Origin: Phytoseiulus persimilis
Taxonomy: Eukaryota > Arthropoda > Arachnida > Mesostigmata > Phytoseiidae
Assembly (NCBI GenBank): GCA_037576195.1
Contig: CM075104.1
Location: 25,684,211 to 25,748,210, forward strand
Direction: 5' to 3'
DNA: 64,000 bases
The notes beneath the pieces were generated by a model. That model had not been told where the DNA came from, did not search any database, and saw nothing but the letters and a program-made list of their open reading frames with translations. Below are positions 21,526 through 33,417 of this stretch, in pieces. The first letter of the stretch is position 1. Each line of letters starts with the position of its first letter. The translations under genes and the position numbers were made by a program.

Positions 21526-21826
21526 GGGAGTAATTCGCGCGCAGGGGATTTAGTGTTTGGAGCCGTTCGCAAACCAGGCTTCTGGTCGAAGCATCGAGCT
21601 CCCTGGTTTTTGGGAGTGATCCAGATTGTCTTGCGACGAGCGGCGAGACCACATAAGCCAGAAGGCTCATCCTCGGACGACAAGCTCAGAAATTTCGTCG
21701 TCGTCATCGTCGCCACTTTCACGCTCGTCGTTTCGTCCGTCCGTCCATCGTTCTCGCAGTGTCCCACGTTGTTGTCAACCGAGGGTCTGATGAGACTCAA
21801 CGGCGCTCGTAGAGGACCTCAACGAG
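21526..21826 (-). CDS. Candidate start-codon exon, minus strand
   Basis: Minus-strand GCCTTCTTTGTTTCAG is a good acceptor. A frame that reaches a CTCCC|GTGAGC donor at 21525 contains an ATG at 21707 with A at -3, giving 60 codons plus two bases. Purines lead about 61% of codons. The residues (MTTTKFLSLSSEDEPSG and later RKTIWITPKNQG) are protein-like, with no signal peptide or known domain. The exon upstream of the intron, ending at the excellent donor AAATG|GTAAGTGAG (22066/22065), would then be untranslated. If the next exon starts after CCTCTCGGCAG near 21355, the protein would end about 20 residues later. This is inference only. Confidence 0.28.
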
Positions 21827-22065
21827 CTGAAACAAAGAAGGCCGAGCAAACTCCGAGCAGGCTGGCCAAGTAGCAGCAGCTAGTTAGTTCTCGGTTGAGG
21901 ATCCTATGAATTTATAACAACATCTATAATAAGCTCAAGAACCCAGAGCGACACGACGGCCGTCTTCCTTTCAACAGCTGTTAACTGAAGTGGCTTCAAG
22001 TTGATTGTCGTGACATTGTTAGTTACCGGCTAGAGAGATCCGCACCGGTCCACTAGCTCACTTAC

Positions 22066-22373
22066 CATTTTGGACTACATTCCCGTCGTGACGCGCGTGT
22101 TGGCTCGACCGATAATAATTGAAGGGGAGCGCGTGTTATTTGCAAACAGCAAGTGGACAAAAGGTCTCGCTGTTCGCGGGCTCGCTCTCTGCTCAGCTTG
22201 ATTCCTTGATACAATCCAAGATGGCCGAAGCGCTCGGGCCCAAACGATCTGAACACGTGGGCAAACGATCCCGTGATAGATCCCGCGTTCCTGCGAGCGA
22301 GCTCCGGCGGTGTGCAAACGCCGGCCGGAATCTCGACGGTGTTTGCCCTCTCCCGCCCGCTGGAGGCCGGCAT
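22066..22373 (-). other. Possible 5' exon of the minus gene, boundary uncertain
   Basis: The minus-strand donor AAATG|GTAAGTGAG (intron from 22065) matches U1 consensus almost perfectly. All three frames fail to continue sensibly into the next candidate exon, so I take it as 5' untranslated. The upstream limit is arbitrary: no promoter element was seen, and one frame is open from 22373. Confidence 0.25.
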
Positions 22374-22912
22374 CCGCTCAACCGGAGATTTGATCCGCGC
22401 TCAGCCAGCCGGTTGGTGGGTCGGCCAGTCGGTCGCTACTCCTGAACTATCGGGATCGAGGCTTGTTCATCTTCAAAAATCACTTCTGGACTCTGTGCGC
22501 ATCGTCGCTCGCCGCTTAACGTAGTTGGAGCTAACGGCAAGCGTTGAAATTCAGAACACTGCCACCGTAGTCGAGGCGGCCGAGCGGACGTAAGCCCTGC
22601 AGCGGCAAATTAAAGCCGAAAATCACGTCGAGAATCACCTCGACCAAGAATCACGTCGACTCTGCCTGGACCATGAGCAAGGCTCCTGAGTAGGATTACT
22701 CCGAGCCGGGTTCCAGTGCCTTGAGGATTCGTTCGCGATGTCGGAACGTCCGTGAGCTATTGACAACGGTCAGTCGGTCGGATTCGTCAGCAGAGGGAAA
22801 GGGAATCTCCCACTCGAGTCCACAAGAACGGAGTCGGCGGAGCTTTTCAACTCCGTTCCTTCTTCGGTTTTTGTCTTTGTGGTCGGAGTGTCATCTTTCG
22901 GCTTTGTGTCAG
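22374..22912. other. No gene seen
   Basis: The stretch contains no supported exon. Its right end is a pyrimidine-rich TTTCGGCTTTGTGTCAG acceptor. Confidence 0.4.
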
Positions 22913-23101
22913 TTTCGAATCCGTGCTCGATGTCGTAATTCCATTAGCATGGAGGGAGGTAGCGGAGGTGGATTTCCGCCGGTCATTCCGCCGGCGCGCT
23001 GGCTCCATCCAAAACCCTCGGGCGAACGGCAGATTGCTTTCCCGATAAATATTTTCCATCTCTTTGTTCCGACGGCAAAGGTCGGTCGAGCTAGCAACTG
23101 A
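22913..23101 (+). CDS. Candidate small exon with well-placed ATG
   Basis: After the acceptor the frame is open to TGA at 23101 and contains an ATG at 22949 in a very good context (AGC before, G after). The resulting 50-residue product is Gly/Pro-rich at the front (GGSGGGFPPVIPPARWLHP) with a hydrophobic segment near INIFHLFV. No family is known. Two minus-strand frames across the same bases also look protein-like, one of them 139 codons long (22847-23266), so this is far from certain. Confidence 0.22.
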   Translation, partial: FRIRARCRNSISMEGGSGGGFPPVIPPARWLHPKPSGERQIAFPINIFHLFVPTAKVGRASN

Positions 23102-26100
23102 TTCGCGACTTCCTAGGAGAGGAACGAGAGGGGGGAAATGACATCTTCGGGGAAGAGCCGGCTCCCAACTGGAAACGTTCATTGGGGCGAAATCGTCATG
23201 TAGTCGCAACATTTTCCAACGTGAATAGAAAGCAGTCGTCGAGTAAAAATGGCAAGCCGGACTCACGTGCCATAGAAACGCGGCTCCATGAGCGGCCGTG
23301 CCAAATGGGCTTCCTTCCCAGCGAACGCCATACCACTCAGCCAGACCCCGGCCCTAATGTGGGCAAAAAAGAAGGAGAAGCATTGGTCTGCAGACCTTCT
23401 CCGGACATCAAGCATGTGTACACCGGTCTGCGCTCCGTGAGCCTGAATAGACTTCGACGGAATCGATTCCATTCACCTGATACGCTTTATTCCCTACGGT
23501 TCAGGACCTGGCCTCTCAGCCCGCCCCGGGCTCGATCCTTGTAGGGCATCCCTCTGCACTCGATCATCTCACTCGACCCAGACTTCCTCGGCGGACGGAG
23601 GAACCGAAACACAATGATGCTACTCCGTTCTAATATTCAATCACGGGATTCCATTGCTGCACAGTGAACAAAGTTGACGTCATCGCGGGCGCGATAAACA
23701 ATTCTCAACCGGTGGTTTATGAGCGCGTGAATCTTGCACCGCTTTCGTGGTCAGGATGGGCCAGTGCATGCTAAGTGCGAAGTTCCCTGATCGATCCCCG
23801 AGATCGTAAACGGCGTGGGAAGGAACACCCTGGCTCCGACTTTCCACTTATTGTGCAAGAATCTGAGGGATCGCACAGAGAATTCTCGAGAGCACCGAAT
23901 CGTTTCGATCGGAACGGAGTTTTTCGAGTGTATCGATAAACTGCAGAACAGACCGCAGCCGAGCACGTGTCGACGCGCATGAATGAGCCTCGAGTCTGTT
24001 CGGTGCGAGATACCCGCAGCAAGTTGAACAGGAACGACTACAACAACAACAAATAGAAACGACTTTAAACAATCGTCTGGCAAGATTATGAAGATTGTTC
24101 CGCATGGACAAAAGATCCATCCAACTGGCGAGCTGTTCGGCTGAGCCAGCGGGCTGCTTGTCTGCTGCATTGAAAAGTGCGGCGCAGTCGTCTTCAATCC
24201 GCCATCTTCTGGTGTTCTAGCCAGTGGCCCACTTGGACATAATTGCGCCCCGGCGAGCAGCCAGTCACACTGATCATCATTGTGAAAGCTCGACTCCGTC
24301 AGCTGTCTTCAAGCACTTTGTTCAAAATCAAAAGTCTTCCTCTCCAAAGCGTCGACGTCGCCAACAACAATCACCGGCGCTCTTTCACTTTGATTCCAGC
24401 GAAGCATTCGGGCAATATGGACGATTTGCTCGAACGTCCAGCCGCTCGATCCCGTCCTGTTCACGGGGAATGGAAATAAATCTCTCAATAACGAGCCCAG
24501 ACAGGCGGGGTCGGAATCCGGGAGCGCGAGTTCTTCAAGAAACATCAGTACAGGATATTTTCGACCCAATGAGATCGAGCGAGAAAACGTATTCGAACTT
24601 AGGGGAGTTTAAACATGGGAGCGATCTCGTCCAGATTTCTGTGAGGACGGTCACCCCCTCCCCCCACACTCGCCCCTCCCAGCCACTGGGGAACGTTGAC
24701 GGGAATGAAAAAAGCAAGCGTCGCCGCTAGCTCGCTTGGCGGCCAGGGACCGATGGGCGGATAGAAAGATGTCTCCGGGTTATTGGAACGGAAGCTGACG
24801 CGAAATTTTCGCCATCTTCGACAGAACACGGAAACCCGGCGGCGGCGAACTCCGGGCCGCAAACGGCACCACAGCCATTCGACCAGCGGCCGAGCGTTGG
24901 CTTCAGCTGCGGCTAGATTGGCTTCTGATTCCGGTAACAGTCAATTTGGTCGAACGTTTTGAAACTCTGCATTCCGCTGTCAAGCAGCACCCGTATATTG
25001 AATGGTGGTCTAATGAGTCTTCCGAGTGTTATACAATTCCTCCGGGTGTAGACTTCGCCCGAGGGAGGAACGGAGCAAATCGAAAGTCAACCCATCAATC
25101 ATCTTCCTCGGGTTTTCCTCTCCCGCGGCTTCTCGTCCGCTCAGCCGGCTTCGCACACTACCGATATTCTCATTTCGCGTCCCGTTCTGTTATACCTCCC
25201 GTTTTATGATTTGTCGTCTACGGACGTGTGAAGTGCCAGTCTTATCGGGCTGCTCACAATGGCGGTCGTAGGACTAATTGTGTTCATCTTTCGCTGTCAT
25301 CAGGCTTCCACGAACCGATGTTCTGATGTGTGAATAAGGCGGACACGACGTCGAGCGTCCTCGGCCTTTTGGCCTCCCTGAGATCCGTCGGAATTCCGAT
25401 TCGCCGAGCAGCAAGTTGCGCAGCTGTTCGGAGCGTCGTCTCCTCCGGAGTCAGCCCAACCCCGCTCGAAGAGAGACAGGAGGCACCTCATCGCGGTGTG
25501 TTTGGGGGAAACATTCGTTTCGGTTCGAGCGAAATGTCGTCACGATGAACGTGTCTTATCTCTTTGTCGGATTCCGAGCTCTTACGATGATGCCTTTCGT
25601 GGGAGACCGAGAATAAGGAGAAGGATCCCGTCACGAGCTTCGTCGGAGTGCGACAGATCTTGAATCTCATCAGGAACGGAAGGTCTCTGGCTTTCGAGCT
25701 CGGCCGAAAAGTGAATCCCGCCAACTTGTGAGCGAGAGTTTTTCCACTCGATGTGGCCACCGCGAGTTCCAGTTGGACGTTGGAAGTGTCCACTTCGTCA
25801 TGACTTCTGTAACTTCATTTGAATGAAGTTTCCGAACACAGAGCACTCAAGTTTCTGGTCGGCAGGAAGGGAGCTGGCCATCTTGCATCGACGGGCATTT
25901 TCCATTTTTTGCCCTGCTTCCCGAGGAAGAAGAAAGGAGAGAATCAGCCGTCGCCTCGGGCTTGGTCAAACATTGATGAGAGAGGAATACGCAACGTGGC
26001 CGCAAGTCATCCAACTCGTCCAATATATGCGTTTTGTTTTGACCACCCAATATAGCCGGGTCAGAGCTTCCTACGCCGCGTGACCGCCTCCCATCCCCCC

Positions 26101-29100
26101 TCGGCCAAGTGTAAAGGAAGAGGAACTTGACTTTGTTGTCTACTAGCCGTAGTAATACGAGCTTCCGAGTCGATTCATATGCGTTGTTGTGGCAAACTTC
26201 CTTACGACGCGTGTTGCACATGAGTTGGCTACAAGCAAGCAACCAACTTCTGTCAGAGCGAATGTCGTCCCGACGCCTTCCCTCGGAGGAGAAGGGAGAC
26301 GACACTCAGCAGCTGATCGTCAGCTGACGTGGAACGCTGAGACGTCCGGAGCCTCGCTGCGAGGCTGCCGTCGTGCACGGAGTCCGTCTCGACGTGCATC
26401 TCCGTCGGGCTTCTGTTCGGATAGATGGTCGTGCCGTAGCCTGCGGACGCGTTCGCATGCCAATAAGCCAATCGTTTCCTTAGTTCGGCCTACGTTCACT
26501 ACGTGACGTTGCTCAGTCGACAAGGCCACCACCGAAGTATCGTGCAATGACTCAGCCTTTAGGCCACGTTCCGTCGAGGTCGGGGTATCATCAGCGTCAG
26601 CCCGGTCACAACGAGGTTGTCGTCAGAGCGGGATTCCAGCGCGAATTCTGAGCCGGTCCCCGTCGAGACCTTTCTTTCAGCGGTGGTGCTTTGAGCGAGC
26701 CCGCGGATGTGATTCATATCTGGATTCCGGCGCGGCCCCCGCTCCCTCCTCGTTCGCTCGGAGGTCGACCTCAATGCGGACATGGTTCTCTCTTTGAGAG
26801 AAATATCTTTCGTAACTCCAGCCCCACGGACGGAGGATGATCGAGACTCGCTCGCTCGATTGCTTCCATTCTCTCTTCCCGTGACGACCTTCGCAAACGA
26901 GACACGGAACCCGGCGACCGAGATCTACGGCTGGATTCTTAGCCGTGGACGAGTGGAATCGGGAACTCCGACCTACGACTCGAATGAATGCGTTGATCCG
27001 CTATTGTTGTTGTAAACATCACGACGAAACCTGAGCACGACGGGTCGCTCCTCTCGTCCTCGAGAGCGGCTCGGCAGGATCTCAACGAAAACAATGGGCA
27101 AGCTGCGGATGTCCTCGGAGGTCGGGCGGGAGGAATCTGGCGCATCGTTCCTCCGTCAGTCCGTTCCTCATCTCCAAGAAATTACTACGAGTTCGAGCGA
27201 ACGCGGGCCCAAGTCCTCAAACGGCCATCCCACGACGACAAGTGAAGCGACCGTCGCGATACTCCGTTCAAAGAAGCGAACAGGGCAGTCGCGGGTGGGC
27301 GGCCGGCTGACCGGGAGGAGTTCTGGAAGATAGAGGGGGGGGGGGAGGGGTCGGACGAGAATAGAACGAGCCGAAACGAGAGAACAGACGGCACTCACAA
27401 CGTGCACGGTCTTCTGCTCCCTCTCGAAGTCCTTCCCCGCCAGAGGCAAACACAACGTTTGCCGGGATCAAAGGTGATCGTCCTCAATACTTTGCCCGGT
27501 GGTTCTCCTGTTTTATCCTCCTCCGGGAGCTCATCCGTCGTTCGTTGAGACAACGTTCTCATGTCAACGAATCCCAACAGTACTGCTTCCGTCACGAGCC
27601 ACTCACCAAGCAGCCTGGCCGTCCTACAGCTGCGGCGCAGCCGTGTTCTCGGTTCATTGTTCTTCCTCCTCATCATACTCGCCATCCTCATCGTTTCGCT
27701 GATGCTGCTTCAGTCAGCACTGGTCGCTGATACTCTCGTTCGTTCGTTCGCCCGCCCGCCCAGGTTCGGAGCCCCCTGATGTGATAACGTTCAAGTCCCT
27801 TCGGCCGGCGCTGCGTAATGATAACTAATGGAAGCAGTTACCAATTTTGATCTCGTCGCTGGGCGGCTCGCGCCGACTGTCTGCCGGACAGACTCGCCGA
27901 CGGAGCTGACTTTTCTTTCGAACTCATCGAACAATTCCAAGAGGAATATTCCTCCGTCCCTGGATTCTGCTGACGCCGCAGCCCGATCTCGGTCACCCAG
28001 ACAGCATTCATACATATGTTGCCCGGCAATCATCAACTGTCGGTGGTATCTGGTGCCGCGTGGCGCTCGCCCCGGTTCCGTGTTCTTTGATCTCATAGAA
28101 CTCGGCGAGTTTGTTCGAATACATATGTGACTTGGAGACGGCGGCGTCGAGGACAACGACGACCTTCACTGCGGTTACAAGATTGAGGATTCCCGATTTC
28201 GGGTCGAGTGTAATCGAGTTGTTCGACTCGTAGCAGACTCCACCTGTGATTGTGGAAGGCTAGTTCCGATAACGTCCGATGACCGTTGCAGGTAGCGCGC
28301 CTCGGACGGGTTAACGATTCCCTGTTTCGAGACGATGTGCAAAAGAGCCTATGTGGATAATAACCGATTGATATCAGACTCCTCTGCCTTGTTCGATGAT
28401 TGGAAGCTCAGATTACCGACTCAGGTCTGAGATTTGAGGAACGAAGGAGTAATGCAAGGGGAACGTGTTCGCAGAAGTCCTCGGACTGCTCGCGAGTCGT
28501 CGAACGACAGTCGGCGACCACAGCTCACGGGGACATTTTTCGGCCGAGGCGAAATTCATTGATTCCAGACGCATTTGAATAATTAGAGCTCCGCCCTCCT
28601 GTCGTTCGAATAAATTACGAATATCCGTCATGAGATCGGGAGAGGAGGAACGATCCCGCGGCTGCGATCGATCCGAGAGCTCGAATAACGGTCACCTGAA
28701 GCAGTTCGCTAGGCCCCGCCAGGCCGCACCTAGCGGCAGCCCCTCAACGGCTTTTCCCGCAAACCTGGAGAGGCTCGACTCAAACGCGACGGGAGCAGCC
28801 GCGGCGGAACCGTCAAACGAAGGCGCGCACGAGGCCTTGCCATCTGCCCTCGAGAAGACTTCAAAGAAGACGTAAACGACTACGTTAAGAAAGGAGCCGC
28901 GAGAAGCATAGAGTCACCGGAGTTAGCTACGAACCCCTCCGCGACCCCGATGCGACACAGATGCTGACGTGAGAGGGGACTTGAGATGGGCATTTCTCTC
29001 GAGTATCCAGCGTGAGCGGACTCTAGACAGACCTGTCTCGTTCGGGCGACGACGAGAAGCCACCGGGGAGGATCTGATGCGTCCAGAGCATGGTGGTCAC

Positions 29101-30686
29101 CCTGGTCAGGAATGAATCCTCGACAGTTGGTGCAGCTCACTGCTCGTGACAGCCTCTAATTGAGTTTCTGTCGGTCGCTGCAGCAGCAGCAGCAGCAGCA
29201 CCAGCGGGAGGATCGTCACCGGCGAGGAAAAGCTCTGACGGTGCACTGAAGGACTGTCTGTCCTCAGCGCGAGGCAAACCTCTCCGGAGAGGAAAATCAG
29301 CGGGTGATTCGCGATGTTGGCTGACGGCGGCTGTCCTCGAGCACATCCTACTTTCTGGGACAGATTCCGACATTAGCATATGATGCTGAGCGATTTCAAG
29401 TGGTTTGCTCCCGCTCCGGGGGAGGATTTTTGTTTCCTCATGAATTCTGCAAGTTACGATTCCTCGACTTCCGGAGTGCGCTCTCGGCTTCTGCGTTCGA
29501 GTGTTTTTTATGAGGACGCTCAATCGAATCGATAGTTGTTCCTCGCTAATCGACATCAGGCTTCTTCGTCCCGAGAGAAGTGAAAAATCTCTTCCCACGG
29601 CCTCGGCGCAGAGCTCCCCTCGGACCAGATCGTAATTATATTTCCTACGAATCTCGGTCCAGTGTTCCACCTGGGTGATAACTCAGTATTTGGAATTCCC
29701 CGGAGCTCTTCTGCCCACACGACGATCCAGAGACTCCCCGACGTCGAGGAACTCTCGCTCTCCCGTGAGTCCAAACAACTCGTCGCGGATCGAGAGCAAA
29801 CTTCCCGGCCGACACCGAGAGTGAATCGCGACCTCGCTGGCGGCTTCCCCGCTGACGGCATTCCTTCTCGGCTCTCTCTCCCTTTCTCGCTAAGTATGTG
29901 GACACTGGCGAAGTGATGGACGCCAGAAAAGACGTAGGCATCTCCAAACGTCAGGTTAGCGCTAAGTGACACTCGGTCCCTAGCAGCGGACAATGGGCGA
30001 CCGAGTGAAGTAGACATTAGTGAGTGCTGCATGTCTTCTCTCAACAAAGGGGGAACCCTCCGCAGAATTGAAAGAAAGCGAAACGAAGTCCACCGAGGGA
30101 CAGCCGCGCGTTTTCTTTCCTAGCCATTCGCCCCTCGGGTCGAACTCGCGTCGAGCTTCCGGTCAGCTTCCAGAACGGAGGCTCCTGACGTCACCTTGGC
30201 GGGGCCTTCCCGGGGACGGAGGGAGAGAGGCTCAAGCGGCCTTAGCCGAGAGGCAAGGCTCCGGGCGGGGGCTCACGCGACGACAATTAGGACTTGGACG
30301 GAGGAGCTCCCCCGAAGAGTCCGCCACTGAGTTCCTGTCGAGTAGGTCTCTTTGTCGCGAGGGCAAAAGACACTATCGGGAGACAATGCTCCGGGGCGAG
30401 GTCTGACCGATGCGAAGATTAACTGAAACCAGCGGCTGGCCAGACGGGGAACGTTTGTCAAAGTCTGCTCAAAGCGGCTTTCTTCCACTGGTCCTTCCAA
30501 CGAACGATTCAGACAGAGTAAACGGTGGTTGACTCTCGAAACCTCTGTCTTCTCCCGAGCCGTTCAAACGGCCTCTTCTCGAGAATGCGCCCCCGGAGCC
30601 GCGTTGGTTCAAAGCCTCGCGAGGCCCCCACTTCGACCGAAGCGGCGCCACTAAAGGACTTTTTCCATTCGCTCTCTCCGTCCTTC
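23102..30686. other. 7.6 kb without a supported gene
   Basis: It holds a G11 run (27335-27345), a CAG repeat at 29180-29200 behind a CTAATTGAGTTTCTGTCGG-type acceptor, and a minus-strand GTGAGTGCC donor-like word at 27393 preceded by open frames. Several 100-180 codon frames (24.2, 25.8, 26.2, 29.1-30.0 kb) lack splice sites that agree with them and read as chance. Confidence 0.38.
27335..27345. repeat. G11 homopolymer
   Basis: Eleven consecutive G residues within a purine-rich stretch. Confidence 0.95.
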
Positions 30687-30884
30687 ATGCAAACCTTTTC
30701 TACAACTTCCATTCTTCTTCTTCTGTTGGCAGTCGCTGCCTCTATTTGGCCGCGGATCTCAACGTGCAAGCGGCCATTTGTGGGAAAGCGCCGAGACCAA
30801 CCGAGTGACTGGCTTTTAGAGCCACGCCAGATCAAGCCCATCGTTCCCAGCGAGGCGTGTTCTTTTGTCCTCCTGGAATCTTGA
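30687..30884 (+). CDS. Possible small secreted peptide
   Basis: The 65-codon frame starts with a classic signal-peptide shape: MQTFSTTS, a run of leucines, then AVAASIW. It is followed by a short region with a glycine-dibasic site (PFVGKRRDQ), two cysteines, and a TGA at 30884. Glycine before KRR is the usual amidation signal of neuropeptide precursors, but only one such site exists and the putative peptide would be tiny. The ATG context is poor (C at -3), and the frame is open upstream to 30525, so the start is a choice. It could be chance, because T-rich DNA readily encodes leucine runs. Confidence 0.2.
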   Translation: MQTFSTTSILLLLLAVAASIWPRISTCKRPFVGKRRDQPSDWLLEPRQIKPIVPSEACSFVLLES

Positions 30885-31125
30885 GTTGGCTTGTTCTCTT
30901 TTTTGACTCATTGCCCGGTCAGTCTGGGCCTGCTTTCCCTGGCCAGGGGGAGGAGCAGTGTACGAGCCGCGCGGCCTATTTTTTTTCGGACGGAAAACAA
31001 CCAGCCCGGGACTTGGGCCCTTGTCTCCTGGAGACTACCGCCGCGTCAGGAGCTGCGCGCTCGCGTTAACTGTCGTACGAGTCCACCAGAAACCGTAACT
31101 AACTCTCGAAACTTCTTTGTTGCAG

Positions 31126-31189
31126 GTGAGTTCTGATCCCGAGACGTTTCCCTATTCACGATTGAATGGAAAGCGACGCGTGACGAGAG
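31126..31189 (+). CDS. Candidate 64-base exon with recursive-splice start
   Basis: The branch CTAAC (31099-31103), tract ACTTCTTTGTTG and CAG form an excellent acceptor. The exon opens with GTGAGT, itself a perfect donor, and closes at CGAGAG|GTAAGC. Only one of three frames is open, in phase 0, and it reads SSDPETFPYSRLNGKRRVTR after the first Val, leaving in phase 1. If used, splicing can either keep these 21 codons or remove them by resplicing at the regenerated donor. Origin and function are unknown. A zero-length recursive site without a retained exon is the alternative. Confidence 0.4.
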
Positions 31190-33084
31190 GTAAGCAATAG
31201 AATGCGAAACGGCACTCGTCGTCCGCTTGGGCCCTCCCCCATCGCCCAGCAACAAGTAGCCAGTAAGTTCCGAGTCGAGTCGACTACCTTTCCCGTCCGT
31301 TTCGGGTCCTTTCTCCCGCCGTTCCCGGCCATTCCTCTGACGCTTCGTTCCTCGAGCGGGGTCAGCGGTCGTAAACGTTCCTCTTCCCTCGCAGCCTCTG
31401 TTCCTGCTGCGGGCCGCAGCAGCCGGAGTCTACGGGTGGAACTATGGGAGCAATCAAACAAGCTCGCGGGAACAATAAGCCATGCAGGACAACAGAGTGA
31501 GCAGATGCAGCTTCCTTGCCAATCGCTCACTGGCTGCCCGATACGACTCTGACTCGGAGCGAGTTATCCGCGCGTATCGCTGTCCCTCAAATGCGTCGAC
31601 GGTCGTTTGACATCGACGAGCTGAATTCGTTCCGTTGGCGCTATGCTCCCCCGCGCGAAGAATCGGCTAGGAAACGCAGCGTCATCGACTCCGCGCTCCA
31701 GGTCGAGCTACAGAACGACAGGACGACGCTCTGGGGGGCGGGTGGATCGCGCCGTCATTCCGTGAGTCGTGAGTGAGCACCTACTCCAGGCGAGAAGGAG
31801 GACGAACGTCGAGTACTTCGCGAGAAAAGCCGGAAACAATGTCCGCGGAGACTTCCGTAAACAACTCGGTCCTCCTCCCGAATGCAGTTCGAGCCCCTCG
31901 AAGATACAAGAGTTGACGACGAATTGGCGATACTTCCCTCCGCCGGTCTCCTTTTCGCCTCTCGTTGCTCCCTCCGGAGGTTGTGACACGTCTCAAAGCC
32001 GAATTTCGGACGGGGAAGTACCAGGTACCGTGAGCTCGCCTGGGAATTGATCATTGTAGAGGTGAGACGGAGGAGGAAGACGACGAGAAATAATCCGCTA
32101 TTAATGAGCGGCCGATTCAAGAGGCGACCTGATCAATCATCAGTGCGCGTCTCTGGGTCCTGGTCGAAGTCGCGACCTCTGTGCTCGTAACACAGTTTGT
32201 CGGGGCCAAAGCATTCATCTCGCTTCATCCCACCAACAGAGCCATCGGTTCGTCCATTTGCTCGCTCGTCTGTTCGTCCGACTGGTGCCCGCTTGTTTGT
32301 CTGACCGTCCAGCGCAGCAAACAGACGCATAGGGATTATTTTCGTTTTTCCATCCTCCAATGACGAGGCAAAAGCCAACAAGAAAACTGTTCGGCATTTG
32401 TTCCCCGTCGCGTTGCCTTCCCCAAGATCATGATTATTCTCAGTCAACAGCTCCTACGGCCGACGGGCCCCGAAAACCGCCCTCAGTAAATCTCATATAA
32501 CACCCGTCTCCATGCTACGTCGCCCGAGATGCGTTCTCATGGGACTGAACTTTCGAGAAGTATGCAGAATCGCTTCGGGGAGTCCGAGCCGGACGGTTAG
32601 CGACAAACGAAAATGAGACTAATATTCACTCGAGGAGAAGAGTGAGGAGAAGACACATGTGTGAAACTGAAGCCGACAACCCTCCGCAGTGCCGTTATTG
32701 TTGTTGCTTGCCCGGTGCTGGTCACAGAACCACGGTTAACTCGGCCGACAAGCGTACGGACAAACATCAAGATAAGCAGTCAGTGCGAAAACAGAGTCGG
32801 TCCACATGTATACAGAATAAGCCAGGCTCATGCTGGGTGCCTGGTATTCCCCGTGGTGGCAACGCAAGTCCTTCGTCGAGGGCAAGAGGGTCACCGGCGT
32901 TCGCCATGTCGAGATGGTCCCCTGAAGGGCTCCCGTTTCCCTCGACGATGAGCGAGCGATCTGCCGATGAATTGGATTCTCGCGTAGACGATCACATCTC
33001 ACACAGATCCGGGCATTGGTTGCCCACTGTCGAACACGTTCGGGGCTTTTGGCGATCAGCCGGATGCGGCTCGGTCACAGTCGC
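31190..33084. other. No gene seen
   Basis: A donor-like CCA|GTAAGTTC lies at 31256. The open frames near 31.2-32.1 and 32.6-33.1 kb have no agreeing splice sites. Confidence 0.4.
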
Positions 33085-33417
33085 CTATCGTTGGCTAACG
33101 CTCGGCTGTGAGCTGGGACCACCTGAGCTGTCGATAGCGATAACGGTTCCACGGACAGGCATCCGGTCGTGTTGATTAGTAACACTCGCTCGTTCATTCA
33201 AACAGCGTTGTTTCCTTTTGTCACTTTTTCTTGTCGAGTTTTTTCTCCTCTCCGCTTGCCGTGTCAGATCCAATGTCGCATTGCAACACGCTGACGCGTA
33301 TTGGCATCCGCTCACAATCACTGACGCCTCTTCTAACAGAACGGAGACGTCGGACACTCCGGTTAACGTCGACACAATACTAAAAAGGCCGTACAACGCA
33401 ATCTTCATTTCCATCAT
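33085..33417 (-). CDS. Possible 110-aa secreted or membrane protein, minus strand
   Basis: A cluster of ATGs (33417, 33414) opens a 110-codon frame to TAG at 33085. The N-terminus fits a signal peptide: MKIALYGLFSIVSTLTGV, then acidic DVSVLLEEAS. The mature part has four cysteines (one single, one pair, one later) and basic runs (ERRKN, DKRKQR) that could be processing sites. Purines lead about 64% of codons. The frame is also open upstream, with another hydrophobic stretch, so the true start may differ. The + exon candidate at 33268-33532 overlaps half of it; at most one is likely real. I recognise no family. Confidence 0.24.
   Translation of the reverse strand: MMEMKIALYGLFSIVSTLTGVSDVSVLLEEASVIVSGCQYASACCNATLDLTRQAERRKNSTRKSDKRKQRCLNERASVTNQHDRMPVRGTVIAIDSSGGPSSQPSVSQR

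Noticed and set aside
29180..29360. + exon after a CTAAT...CTGCAG acceptor reading into a CAG repeat
   Set aside because: The pyrimidine tract is poor. The CAG repeat generates open frames in all three readings and the minus strand alike, so the coding appearance is not informative.
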